From Kribbella monticola (GTDB lineage: Bacteria > Actinomycetota > Actinomycetes > Propionibacteriales > Kribbellaceae): a DNA stretch of 64,000 bases. Position 1 is the first letter of the stretch. Every line of letters begins with the position of its first letter. Positions 34,345 through 42,967 of the stretch are shown here, one piece after another. The DNA lies in NCBI RefSeq assembly GCF_003261635.1, contig NZ_QFXK01000010.1, positions 62,001 through 126,000 of the forward strand, given 5' to 3'. The position numbers and the translations under genes are program-made. Under the pieces are notes generated by a model. That model was given only the letters and a program-made list of their open reading frames with translations, had not been told where the DNA came from and searched no databases.

Positions 34345-35424
34345 TCAACCGGTGCCGGCGGCAACGAAGACCGCACTGAAGGCGGCCGCGGCCAGGTCGC
34401 ACTCGCGACCGAAGCCGGCGCTGTCGGCCGGCATCTGGGACGGCGTCATATGGGTGATGAGTTGCCGGCCGTCAGCGCGCCGGCGGAGCAGTTCGGTCCA
34501 CAGCGGGTTCCCGGACAGGCCCGGCCCGAGCAGGCTCACGACGTTGCCCTGGTACACCTGGCGCCAGGTCCAGATGTCGACCGCACGCGCTCCGGCCGCG
34601 ACCGGTACGTCGATGTAGGTGACCGCGTCGTCGTTCGCCTGTCCCGGGTCGCCTTGGTAGCCGTCCGGTTCGGCGAGTGCCTTGCGGGCCTGGAGGATCG
34701 TCAGCTGCGGCCACCCTTGGGCTTTCACCCGGTTCCACACATCCACCTGGGCCTCCCGCTTGGTCAGGCCCCATTTGGCATAGGTCGCGTCCTCGAGCAG
34801 ACCGGTGCTGAGGTCGAGCCGGTCGATCAGCTTCGCCCGTAGGTAGCCCTCGACGGCCGCCGCGGTGGCCGCCGGATACTTCAGCCGGACGCGTTGTGCG
34901 CAGCCCTGCTGGTTGCCCCCGCGCCACGGCAGGCAACCGAGCTCCGGCACGATCGCGTCCACCAGCAACTGCTTGCCTGGGGCAACCTGTGCGAGCCGCG
35001 TCTTGGCCGTCCGCAGGAACTGTGCCGCCTCCGCCACGGTCTGCAGGCCGTCGTGGTACCCGATCTCGTCGGACACCTTGAACCCGACCACCCCCGGCAC
35101 CTTCCCCAGCGCGCCGAGCCGGTCGATGGCCTGGTCGAACGAGGCCGGCCCCTCCAGCCAGCGGGCCACCAGGTCGGTCTCCCACCAGATGTCGACACCA
35201 CGCTTGTGCAGCGCGTTCGCGAGCTCGACGTAGCGGTCTGAAGTGAAGTTGGGTCCGGGTGCCGTGGACGGCAAGGACACGCCGGTCGGTCCGCCGGTCG
35301 GCCGCGGCGGCAAGGCGGTGCTGGTCATGCCGGACGATGCGCTGGTGGGATGGGCGTCCGGTGGCCCGCCGGAGCACCCGGCGACGAAGATGAGCACAGG
35401 CAGTGCCAGGACGGCGAGTTTCAT
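34345..35424 (-). CDS. Lipoprotein of unknown function, TIM-barrel-like
   Basis: The 359-aa lipoprotein has a signal with lipobox VAGC after MKLAVLALPVLIF and a Ser/Thr/Pro linker of about 45 residues. The body has sugar-hydrolase-like beta/alpha periodicity (VDIWWETDLVARWL, VVGFKVSDEIGYHDGLQTV, QLLVDAIVPELGCLPW, ARAVDIWTWRQVY). The SDE in the second segment could supply a catalytic acid. I do not recognise a family. Position between flippase and priming transferase (ATGA overlap with the flippase) suggests trimming or shaping of the exported polymer. Confidence 0.6.
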   Translation of the reverse strand: MKLAVLALPVLIFVAGCSGGPPDAHPTSASSGMTSTALPPRPTGGPTGVSLPSTAPGPNFTSDRYVELANALHKRGVDIWWETDLVARWLEGPASFDQAIDRLGALGKVPGVVGFKVSDEIGYHDGLQTVAEAAQFLRTAKTRLAQVAPGKQLLVDAIVPELGCLPWRGGNQQGCAQRVRLKYPAATAAAVEGYLRAKLIDRLDLSTGLLEDATYAKWGLTKREAQVDVWNRVKAQGWPQLTILQARKALAEPDGYQGDPGQANDDAVTYIDVPVAAGARAVDIWTWRQVYQGNVVSLLGPGLSGNPLWTELLRRRADGRQLITHMTPSQMPADSAGFGRECDLAAAAFSAVFVAAGTG

Positions 35425-36755
35425 GCCGACACCTCGGTCACCTGTACTGCGCTGGCGTGGCCTGTCCTTGACGCGGCGCTCAGCCGGAGCAGGACGCCGA
35501 TCAGGAGGGCGTCGGTGGACAGGTAGGCAGCCGTGGAGGCGATGGCTGCGCCCAGCGCACCGTGCGAGGGAATCAGAAGCACATCGAGGACAACGGTGAC
35601 CAGAAGGCCGAAGCCGAGGACGAGCGAGTTGAGCCCGGGCGTTCCCCGCCCGTACAGGTAGGCGCTCGCGACCCCGGACGCTCCCGCGAGCAGCATGCCG
35701 GCGAGCAGGACTCGTGCCGGCGTCACGGCCGGCCCGAAGGACGCGCCGTACAGGAGCCGCATCACCGGCGACGTCAGCAGCGCGACCGGGATCGCCGCCA
35801 GCAGGATCCCGATCAAGGTGGGCCGGATCATCCGCCGCGCGGACGCGGCCGCCTCGCGCTGCCCGAGTTTCGCAAGACGGGGATAGAACACCCAGGTCAA
35901 CGCGTTGCCGGGCAGCCTGAGCAGTTCGGCGTACTTCGAGGCGACGGCGTAGCTGCCCAGTACGGCCGGGCCGGCCATCGCCCCGAGAATCGCGAAGTCC
36001 AGCCGGAGATTGAGCAACGTGATGAGCCCGCCGACCTGCCCCCGCAAGCCGTAAGACGCGATCCGGCCGCCGAGCGCGCGATCGGGCCGGCCGAACCAGC
36101 CCTGGCCGCCGGCCGCCAGTCCGAACCGCCGCCAGCCGAGCAAACGGCTCACCCGGCGCCACGCCTCGACCGCGACGACCAGGTCGGCGAGCCCGAGACC
36201 GATCACGATCGCCGCGACACCGTGAATCCCGGTCACCAGCGGCAACAGGTAGCAGGGCAGGAAGGCCAGCTCTTCGGCTGCGATGACCACATCGCCGCCG
36301 CGGCGGTCTTCGAGCCCTTGCAGGGTCGTCTTCCCCACGGTGAGTACCAGTTGCGTGGGCACTGTCAGGCCGGCCGCCGCGATCATCAGCGTGGACTCCT
36401 GTGGGAAGAACACGTGCGCGATCGCGGGTGAAGCCGCCAGCCATGCCACGGTGCCCAGCAAGGCTCCGCCGAAGCCGATGGCAATCAGAGTCGGCCACAG
36501 TCGCGGCAGGTCCCGACGGGGTACTGCGAGGAAGTAGGCAAGTGCTCCTGGAAGCCCCAGGACACAGAGCACCCCGACCAGACCGGGCAACATCCGCAGC
36601 AACGCGTATTCACCAACAGCCGAAGGGCCGCCGGTGCGCGCGACGAGCACGGTCGCCAGCGTGAGCCCGGTGATCGCCAGGGCCCGGGCAGACGTGTTCG
36701 CCACAACGGTCCGGAACACCTCGCCGCTGAGGGGCAAACGCAGCGGGCGGCTCAT
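35421..36755 (-). CDS. Polysaccharide flippase, Wzx/MATE-like
   Basis: The 444-aa membrane protein has 12-14 TM segments (ALAITGLTLATVLVAR, LLRMLPGLVGVLCVLGLPGALAYFLAV, LVLGFGLLVTVVLDVLLIP). Typical of the Wzx group are the arginine/tyrosine-rich cytoplasmic loop and the segment LDFAILGAMAGPAVLGSYAVASKYAELL. It moves lipid-linked repeat units across the membrane. ATG 36755 overlaps the upstream stop by ATGA. Start and stop are both coupled to neighbours. Confidence 0.88.
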   Translation of the reverse strand: MSRPLRLPLSGEVFRTVVANTSARALAITGLTLATVLVARTGGPSAVGEYALLRMLPGLVGVLCVLGLPGALAYFLAVPRRDLPRLWPTLIAIGFGGALLGTVAWLAASPAIAHVFFPQESTLMIAAAGLTVPTQLVLTVGKTTLQGLEDRRGGDVVIAAEELAFLPCYLLPLVTGIHGVAAIVIGLGLADLVVAVEAWRRVSRLLGWRRFGLAAGGQGWFGRPDRALGGRIASYGLRGQVGGLITLLNLRLDFAILGAMAGPAVLGSYAVASKYAELLRLPGNALTWVFYPRLAKLGQREAAASARRMIRPTLIGILLAAIPVALLTSPVMRLLYGASFGPAVTPARVLLAGMLLAGASGVASAYLYGRGTPGLNSLVLGFGLLVTVVLDVLLIPSHGALGAAIASTAAYLSTDALLIGVLLRLSAASRTGHASAVQVTEVSA

Positions 36756-38047
36756 GGGACCCGCTTCTTCTGCTGGTCCTGCAGGACGAGTACCAGCGCG
36801 GCGACCAGACCGAGCCAGGTCCATAGATGCCGGAAGTGCAGTACCTCGTAGAATCCCGCCGCTGTCGCCATGATCGGCCCGATGACGGCGAGCAGCCAGG
36901 GTCTAGGCACCAGCGCGGCATAGGAATCCGGCAAGGTGCCGACCACCAGCCGGAAGCACCGGACACCGATGGCCAGGCCGAGCGCCAGCAGCCCGAGCGC
37001 ACCGATCAGGCCACGTTCGAGCAGTGTCGCGAGGTAGTCGTTGTGCGCCTCCTTCACGTAGGGCGCCTGGTGCGCGGCCAGCGCGGCCTTCGTCCGGGAC
37101 GGGCCGTACCCGGTGACGTCCCCGTGCAAGTACAGCTGGGTTCCCTCGTGCACGATCGTGGCGCGTTCACCGGTGGAGCTGGCACTACGGCCGAAGGAAT
37201 CGCGGAGCAGTGGGACGCTGCCGGCTGCCGCCTCGCGGATCTGACCCAGGTCGACCCGCGGCATGACGAACGTGAACACCACTCCGGCCAGCAGCATCGA
37301 CACGGCGAGTGCGCTGAGGCCGGCGACTGCGCCACTGCGCCGGTATCTGGACACGGTGCCTGCGAGCACGAGTCCGACCAGCAGGGTGAGCATGGCGCCG
37401 TTCGATCCGGTGAAGCCGATGGCTGCCAGGACGAGGACGTAGGCGATTCGCCGTACGCCACGGGCTCGCGGGCATTTGCACGCCGCCATCACGAACAAGG
37501 ACACGACCAGGTAGTTGCCGGCCAGGTTCGGATCGCCGAAGGTGTAGGACGCGCGAACGCCGTCCTTGGCCGAGACCCCGCTGAGCGCGTTGATGCCGAG
37601 CAGGTAGGCCACGGCCATCACGCCGGAGTACACGGGCGCGGTCCGGCACCAGGCGCGCGTCACGGCCGACACGATCGCCGGGTTGTGGCGACCCAAAGCC
37701 AGTGCCGCACCCCAGGCCAGCAGCAGCACGTCCTGGGCCAGTACGAGGCCGACACCGACAGGCGCCTGCGCGACGTAGGCCGCGAATGCGCCGCCGAGCA
37801 GCAACCCCGCTGTCCCCAGCAGATAGGGCACCTTGACCGGCATCTGCTCGCGAACCGACCAGAGCAGGGCGAGCCCGATGCACAACGTCATACCGACGTC
37901 GGCCAGAGCGCTGTTGCCAGGTCCGGCCGGGACCAGGAACGGCAGCAGGCAGACGGTCAGGCCCATCATCGTGGCGAGTACGTCGCCGCGCGGCCGGCCG
38001 GTGCGGCCGATCCGGCCGGAAGCTCGGGGCGAAGCGGTGACGGTCAT
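36752..38047 (-). CDS. O-antigen ligase/polymerase-like protein, Wzy type
   Basis: The 431-aa polytopic membrane protein has about 11 TM segments. The Wzy_C/O-antigen ligase region shows as the large extracytoplasmic loop GDVTGYGPSRTKAALAAHQAPYVKEAHNDYLATLLERGLIGALGLL, where the HNDYL motif is characteristic. It polymerises repeat units at the outer face. It starts directly after the upstream stop with no gap. Confidence 0.88.
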   Translation of the reverse strand: MTVTASPRASGRIGRTGRPRGDVLATMMGLTVCLLPFLVPAGPGNSALADVGMTLCIGLALLWSVREQMPVKVPYLLGTAGLLLGGAFAAYVAQAPVGVGLVLAQDVLLLAWGAALALGRHNPAIVSAVTRAWCRTAPVYSGVMAVAYLLGINALSGVSAKDGVRASYTFGDPNLAGNYLVVSLFVMAACKCPRARGVRRIAYVLVLAAIGFTGSNGAMLTLLVGLVLAGTVSRYRRSGAVAGLSALAVSMLLAGVVFTFVMPRVDLGQIREAAAGSVPLLRDSFGRSASSTGERATIVHEGTQLYLHGDVTGYGPSRTKAALAAHQAPYVKEAHNDYLATLLERGLIGALGLLALGLAIGVRCFRLVVGTLPDSYAALVPRPWLLAVIGPIMATAAGFYEVLHFRHLWTWLGLVAALVLVLQDQQKKRVP

Positions 38048-39103
38048 CTAACTCACCTCTGGTTCCTGCTGGCCCGGCGCCGACGACGGCAGACCAGCGA
38101 GCAGCTCGAGATGGTTGCTGCCGAACTCGTCGTCGTTCGCCAGCGCGGCCACTTCACCGAGGCCGGTCAGCGCCGCGGCGTACCAGAGCTCGGTGGGCAG
38201 ACCGAGAGTGGCGAGTCCTTCGCGAAGGTAGGAGCGGACCAGCTCGGGCAGCCAGCCGTCCCCGAGCAGTCCGTAGCTGATCCCCGCGCCGAAGCCGGTA
38301 CGCCGCAGTCCCCGGTGCCGCAGGACCCGGCGTCCGGGGCGGGTGTGGCGGTCCAGGTAGAGGCAATAGCTGACCGCGAACCGGACCAGGTCTCGCAGGG
38401 GCCAGCCGCTGCGAGCACCGCACTCCCAATCCACGACACCGGTGATCACGCCGTCGCGTACCAGCAGATTGCCGAACCAGTAGTCGCCGTGAACCATCGA
38501 GCGGAACACCCGTTCGGCTCTCAACAGGCGGTCGGCCGAGGCCAGCCTGAGCAGAGCGGCTTCGAGTTGTTGATGGCCGGCCCAGCGGTCGCGCAGTTGG
38601 TCGGCGACCTCTTCGGCCCAGTGGATCCGGCTCCCCTCACCCGAGGTCGCCCGCTGGAACCGGCGCAGCCAGCCACCGGCCAGGGCGAAGTCCGCAGCGA
38701 CGGAGCGAGGCCGCGCGGTGTGCAGCCAGTGGTGATATGTCACGCTCATCGGCCTGCCCCGCAAGGCAGTCGACACCAGCACCGGCAGGCCGTCGCTGTC
38801 CAGCGTCTCGAGGTACTGCGGAACCATGCCGGCCAGACCGCCGAGGTCGGCATCGCGCAGGTCGAACAGCATCTCGGTCTCGTGCCGGATCGCCGCCGCG
38901 GCGGCCGCGGTGGCCGGAATCTTGACCGCGATCGCGCCGGCCGGCCGGCCGGGATAGGCGGTCGGTGCCGGGGTGACGATGAAGGTCAGCTTGGCGTCGG
39001 GATCGCGCGAGGCAGCGATCAGGATGCCCCGGGTGTCCGGTGCGAACAGGACTTCGTGCACCGACCGTGGCCGGGGGTTGATCGGGCGAGGTGCTTCGGT
39101 CAT
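38048..39103 (-). CDS. Aminoglycoside phosphotransferase-like kinase
   Basis: The 351-aa protein kinase-like phosphotransferase has the APH catalytic motif HGDYWFGNLLV (HGDxxxxN) and the metal-binding Asp in ITGVVDWECG; the N-lobe segment AIAVKIPATAAAAAAIRHETEML carries the ATP-binding Lys and Glu. In this setting the acceptor is probably a sugar or lipid carrier rather than an antibiotic. ATG 39103 overlaps the previous stop by ATGA, and its own stop abuts the polymerase start. Confidence 0.82.
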   Translation of the reverse strand: MTEAPRPINPRPRSVHEVLFAPDTRGILIAASRDPDAKLTFIVTPAPTAYPGRPAGAIAVKIPATAAAAAAIRHETEMLFDLRDADLGGLAGMVPQYLETLDSDGLPVLVSTALRGRPMSVTYHHWLHTARPRSVAADFALAGGWLRRFQRATSGEGSRIHWAEEVADQLRDRWAGHQQLEAALLRLASADRLLRAERVFRSMVHGDYWFGNLLVRDGVITGVVDWECGARSGWPLRDLVRFAVSYCLYLDRHTRPGRRVLRHRGLRRTGFGAGISYGLLGDGWLPELVRSYLREGLATLGLPTELWYAAALTGLGEVAALANDDEFGSNHLELLAGLPSSAPGQQEPEVS

Positions 39104-39534
39104 GGTCGTCTCCCCAAGAGAGCGCGGCCGGGTGCGGCCGCCCCGGTCCAGCTCCACGGCAGCCGCCGGGCCAGACCGATCAGTGCCGACGCCGGCAGAA
39201 CGCTGAACGCCAGTCCCGGCGGGACGGTGGCGATCGTGGTCCAGAAATGCCGGACCGACGGCTCGGTGTCGTCGACGAGGACGATCGGCCGGCGCAGGGT
39301 CGGCAGCACGATGAACTCGTGCTCGATCTCCAGCGCCAGCCGCCGCGCCAGCCGGCGCAACCGGCGGCGGCTGAACGGGCGCTGGTCGACCAGCACCACC
39401 GGCCGGTCCGGCTCGAGCGCGGCCAGGACGACGTCGCCGCTCCGGACGTCGATCTCGACGGTGCCGAGTGGGCACAGCGTCATCCAGGGTGACGTGACGA
39501 GCGGGGACCGGCCGGCCGGCTTCGCGAGGCTCAC
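39100..39534 (-). CDS. Small protein of unknown function in the exopolysaccharide operon
   Basis: The 144-aa protein shows beta segments in the first half (TVEIDVRSGDVVLAALEPDRPVVLVDQ), an Arg-rich helix (SRRRLRRLARRLALEIEHEF) and a hydrophobic stretch near the end (VPPGLAFSVLPASALIGLA) that may touch the membrane. I do not recognise it. GTG 39534 overlaps the glycosyltransferase stop (GTGA), and the ATG of the kinase overlaps its own stop. This tight coupling suggests it works with the APH-like kinase. Confidence 0.65.
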   Translation of the reverse strand: MSLAKPAGRSPLVTSPWMTLCPLGTVEIDVRSGDVVLAALEPDRPVVLVDQRPFSRRRLRRLARRLALEIEHEFIVLPTLRRPIVLVDDTEPSVRHFWTTIATVPPGLAFSVLPASALIGLARRLPWSWTGAAAPGRALLGRRP

Positions 39535-40685
39535 CGCGCCACCAGACCTGCTGTCAGCCCGCCGGAGTAGACCTGGTCGAGTACTGCGGCCAGCCGCTCG
39601 GCATCGAACGTCGCTCCCGCCAGCAGCCGGCCCTGCTGGACCATCCGCTCCGCGGTACACGGATCATCCAGTACGCCGTCGATGGCGTCGGCGAGCAGCT
39701 CCGGCCGGCCCGGCGGGACGAGTACTCCGCTCTCACCCGGGATGACCAGGTCGGGCACGGAGTTCACGGCGGTCGCCACCACGGGCACTCCGCAGCGCAT
39801 CGCTTCGACCACGGCACAGGGAAGCCCTTCGTACCTGCTGGCCATCGCGAACACGTCGAAGGCGGGCAGCAGACCAGCGACGTCGGATCGCTCGCCGGCG
39901 AACACGAAACGATCCAGGAGCCCTTGCTGGCCGACAAGTTCCCGCGCTCGCGCGAGACCTGGCCCGGAGCCGATCCAGACGGCCATCACGTCGCGATGCT
40001 GCAGTTTGGCGATTGCCGCGATCAGGTGCTCCGGTGCCTTCTGGTAGTCGATCCGCCCGACCGTGCCGACCACCGGAGTGACGTCATCAAGGCCCAGTGC
40101 GGCCCGCGCGGCAGCACGAGTCTCGGTGGTCTTCGGCACAGTGATCGCCTCGACGACCGGCGCGATCGTTCGCAGGGTCGACGGCTTGGCGAGCCCTCGG
40201 CGCAGCGCCTCCGTCGCAACACCACTGCCGATCGCGAGGACCGCATCGGTGATCGCGGCCAGCCTGCGCTCGATGGCGATGTACGCCGCCTTGCGTACCG
40301 GGTTCTGGAACTCATGGAAGGGAAAGCCGTGGTAGGTGTGGACGATCAGTGGAACCCCGGCACGGTGTGCCGCGAGGCGCCCCAGTGCTCCGGCCTTGGC
40401 GCTGTGGGTGTGCACCACGTCGTACCCATCGGTCTCGCAGAGCCTGGTGAGACGGCGCAGCGCGGTCCGGTCGTCGCGCGGCGAAAGGGGTGCGACCAGG
40501 GACGGTTCGATCACGACGTGGAAGCCGGCGGCCTGGGCCCGCTCGGTCAAGGGACCGCCCTGACCGGTGACGATCGTGACGGCGTACCGGGCCGGGTCCA
40601 GCGGCAGCACGCCGCGCAGGGCGACTCCACCGGCTCCGGCGATGAAGCGGGTGACGATCTGGGCGACCTCGATCCGTGCCGTCAT
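39531..40685 (-). CDS. Glycosyltransferase family 4
   Basis: The 384-aa GT-B glycosyltransferase has acceptor-side RFIAGAGGVALRGVLPLDPARY, YDVVHTHSAKAGALGRLAA and YHGFPFHEF, and donor-side VGTVGRIDYQKAPEHLIAAIAKL and the retaining GT4 signature in FAMASRYEGLPCAVVEAM. It is the only glycosyltransferase in the operon other than the priming enzyme, so more must be encoded elsewhere or the repeat unit is very short. ATG 40685 overlaps the upstream stop by one base. Confidence 0.9.
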   Translation of the reverse strand: MTARIEVAQIVTRFIAGAGGVALRGVLPLDPARYAVTIVTGQGGPLTERAQAAGFHVVIEPSLVAPLSPRDDRTALRRLTRLCETDGYDVVHTHSAKAGALGRLAAHRAGVPLIVHTYHGFPFHEFQNPVRKAAYIAIERRLAAITDAVLAIGSGVATEALRRGLAKPSTLRTIAPVVEAITVPKTTETRAAARAALGLDDVTPVVGTVGRIDYQKAPEHLIAAIAKLQHRDVMAVWIGSGPGLARARELVGQQGLLDRFVFAGERSDVAGLLPAFDVFAMASRYEGLPCAVVEAMRCGVPVVATAVNSVPDLVIPGESGVLVPPGRPELLADAIDGVLDDPCTAERMVQQGRLLAGATFDAERLAAVLDQVYSGGLTAGLVAR

Positions 40686-41698
40686 CAGGACACGCTTTTG
40701 GTGCGGACAGCATCGAGGTACGGGTGCAGGAGCTCGGCCAGGCGGGCTCCGGGCTGCTGACCCAGTTGGAGTTCCAGACAAGGCAGCCGGGAGGCGAGGG
40801 TGGCGGCGACCTGCTCGACCGGTGGGTGGGCGGGTCCGCAACCGGTCGCCATCGCGAGGGCTGCGGCGGTCGGCCAGAACCGGCGCAGTTCACCGGCGGC
40901 ATAGGTGCCCGCGACGATGGCCCGGGCGGCCTGGGACTCGCTGACGACCCGCAACCGGGGATCCGGTTGGAGCCCGCGGCGCAGGACCACGATCAGGTCC
41001 GGCCGCAGCGATCGCAGCCGCGTTTCCCAGCCCTGCTCGCGGCGGCCGTGGTAGGTCTTGCGGCCGCCCGCCTCGGTCAGCTCGGCCGGCAGCCGGATCG
41101 GTTCGGCCAGCCCATAAGCGATGGTGCCGTCGGAGACAGCGAGGTTGTCGCAGGTGGCGCGGCCGCCTGCTGCCAGTTCCCGGGCGACCAGGCTGGACTT
41201 GCCGACACCGCCCGGACCGGCCAGCAGCACAGCAACCCCGTCGATCCGGACGACCGAAACGTGCAGCGGTGCGAGGCCTTGCTGCATGGCCAGCCAGAGC
41301 GCGGGGTAGTGCACGAGCACCTGCCCGGTCAGCGCGTGATGCCTGGCCGGAAGCAGCCGTGCCGCGGCCGCCTCTTTGACCGACGGCGTCCAGCGGCTGA
41401 TGACCCGGAGCCCGTCCTCGTCGATCGACCAGAGCTGGCTGAATCCAGAACCGCCCGCGCTCGCGATGATCGCCTCGTGCCGGCCCGTCGCCCACACGCC
41501 GCGGGTGACCGGTTCACAGCCCGAGGTAGCGAACCGCTGCTTGGATCGCTCCAGCGAGAGAACGAGGTTGGCCACGTCGTCGCAGCCGCGCTCGGCGCCG
41601 CCCGTTGCCGCGAGAACCGTGGCGACCGCGGACTCTTCGACGGCGACCCGTTGGCCGGCGGTGTGCAGGAGCGTGCGGGTGATCGGTTCGGCGGTCAC
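40685..41698 (-). CDS. HPr kinase-like P-loop protein
   Basis: The 337-aa soluble protein has a Walker A, GPGGVGKS, at 161-168 inside the HprK-like pattern (VSVVRIDGVAVLLAGPGGVGKSSLVARELAAGG), followed by CDNLAVSDGTIAYGLAEPIRLP. HprK homologues without HPr context are frequent in actinobacterial polysaccharide clusters and their target is unknown. It overlaps the chain-length gene by 4 bases. Confidence 0.8.
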   Translation of the reverse strand: MTAEPITRTLLHTAGQRVAVEESAVATVLAATGGAERGCDDVANLVLSLERSKQRFATSGCEPVTRGVWATGRHEAIIASAGGSGFSQLWSIDEDGLRVISRWTPSVKEAAAARLLPARHHALTGQVLVHYPALWLAMQQGLAPLHVSVVRIDGVAVLLAGPGGVGKSSLVARELAAGGRATCDNLAVSDGTIAYGLAEPIRLPAELTEAGGRKTYHGRREQGWETRLRSLRPDLIVVLRRGLQPDPRLRVVSESQAARAIVAGTYAAGELRRFWPTAAALAMATGCGPAHPPVEQVAATLASRLPCLELQLGQQPGARLAELLHPYLDAVRTKSVS

Positions 41699-42939
41699 AG
41701 CAGCCCGCCGAAGCGACGCTTGGCGGGACCGTTGACGATGCCTAGCACCGGCCAGCGGACGGCCTTGAGAACGTCGTCGAGGTCGTCGAGCCGGCGCAGG
41801 AGCAGGCTGCCGCCGGACACGACCACCACACCGGCCGTCATCTCGTCCTGCGGTGTGACTGCCGACAATCCGGTGAACCGGACATCGGCGAACGGAGCAT
41901 CGAGCCCGAGCAGTGTGGATTCCGCGGCGTCCTCGGCTCCGCCGGGCGTCGTGCTCTTCGCCCGATGGGGAGCGGAGGCGAAGCTCGCCAGTGCGAACAG
42001 CAGGTGGCTGACCGTGTCGGCGTCGGAGTCGTCCGCGCCCATCAGGACGACCGCGTCGACGCCTTGCCGGCGGGCGGCCAGAGCCATCGTGTTGCGCAGC
42101 GAGGTGATCTCCTCGGACGACTTGCCGAGCACAGGTGCCTCGAGCAGATGAGCCAGTGCGCGGACGCTGGCTACCCGTGGCCGGATCGTCTCCAGCACCG
42201 CCGCCGCGGTCAGGCCGAGGATCAGGCCGAGCAGCAACGCCAGCGCCGCCTGGGGCAGCATCGACGACCGCACCTGGGTGATGTCCGGCTTGTCGCCGAC
42301 CGGTACGACGAGGTCGCGGGTGGCGTCGGCGATCGTCAGCGAGGCGCGTTGGGTGGTGAGCTGGGACAGCAACTGGTCAGCCGACTGGATCTGCGTCTGC
42401 AGATTGGCCCGCGCGTTGATGTCGGCGATACCGGCGAGTTGCTGGGTCAGCTTGTTCCGGTGCGCGGTGGCGTCGTCGACCTGCTTGTCCAGCTTGGACA
42501 TCGCGGCGTTGAACGCGGAACGGTCGCCGCTGTTCATGAACAGCGCGACCCGCTCGGCCAGCGCGGCGACGATCTGTCCGGCCGCGATCGGGTCGCGGTC
42601 GGTGACGCTCAGTTCGACGATCGACGACTCACCGAGGCGCTGCGCCGCGACGTGGGTGGCGGCGAAGTCGGCGAGATCGCGTTGCGCGCCGGCCTTCTTC
42701 AGCGACGCCTCCAGCAGGCCGGGCGTCGTCGCCAGCGCGAGCACCCGGCTGCTGATCCCTTCCGCCTCGGTCGCCGAACGCGGTGCGCCCGAGACGACCT
42801 GGAGCCGGATCGAGGCCAGCGCGGTGGGCGGCTTGCTCGACTGGAGCGCGAATGCCGCGGCGACCGGCAGCAGCACACACACCAGGATGATCCCCAGGTG
42901 GGCCCGCACGATCCGACGGAACATCTCTTCGATGGTCAT
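41695..42939 (-). CDS. Wzz-like chain-length protein with degenerate BY-kinase domain
   Basis: The 414-aa protein has TM1 at about 14-32 (HLGIILVCVLLPVAAAFAL), a periplasmic-side coiled coil (FNAAMSKLDKQVDDATAHRNKLTQQLAGIADINARANLQTQI), TM2 at about 228-252 (ALALLLGLILGLTAAAVLETI) and a cytoplasmic domain with BY-kinase topology. Where Walker A should be (xxGEGKS/T) it reads VVLMGADDSDADTVSHLL, and no Tyr cluster ends the protein, so kinase activity is unlikely. It probably controls polymer length and export. Confidence 0.85.
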   Translation of the reverse strand: MTIEEMFRRIVRAHLGIILVCVLLPVAAAFALQSSKPPTALASIRLQVVSGAPRSATEAEGISSRVLALATTPGLLEASLKKAGAQRDLADFAATHVAAQRLGESSIVELSVTDRDPIAAGQIVAALAERVALFMNSGDRSAFNAAMSKLDKQVDDATAHRNKLTQQLAGIADINARANLQTQIQSADQLLSQLTTQRASLTIADATRDLVVPVGDKPDITQVRSSMLPQAALALLLGLILGLTAAAVLETIRPRVASVRALAHLLEAPVLGKSSEEITSLRNTMALAARRQGVDAVVLMGADDSDADTVSHLLFALASFASAPHRAKSTTPGGAEDAAESTLLGLDAPFADVRFTGLSAVTPQDEMTAGVVVVSGGSLLLRRLDDLDDVLKAVRWPVLGIVNGPAKRRFGGLL

Positions 42940-42967
42940 CGTTGTGCCCTTCGTCCGTTGGTGTGCC

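Noticed and set aside
36827..39745. 972-codon open frame on the plus strand
   Set aside because: It is antisense to the polymerase, APH-like kinase and orphan genes, which have clear motifs and coupled starts. No domain can be recognised in it.
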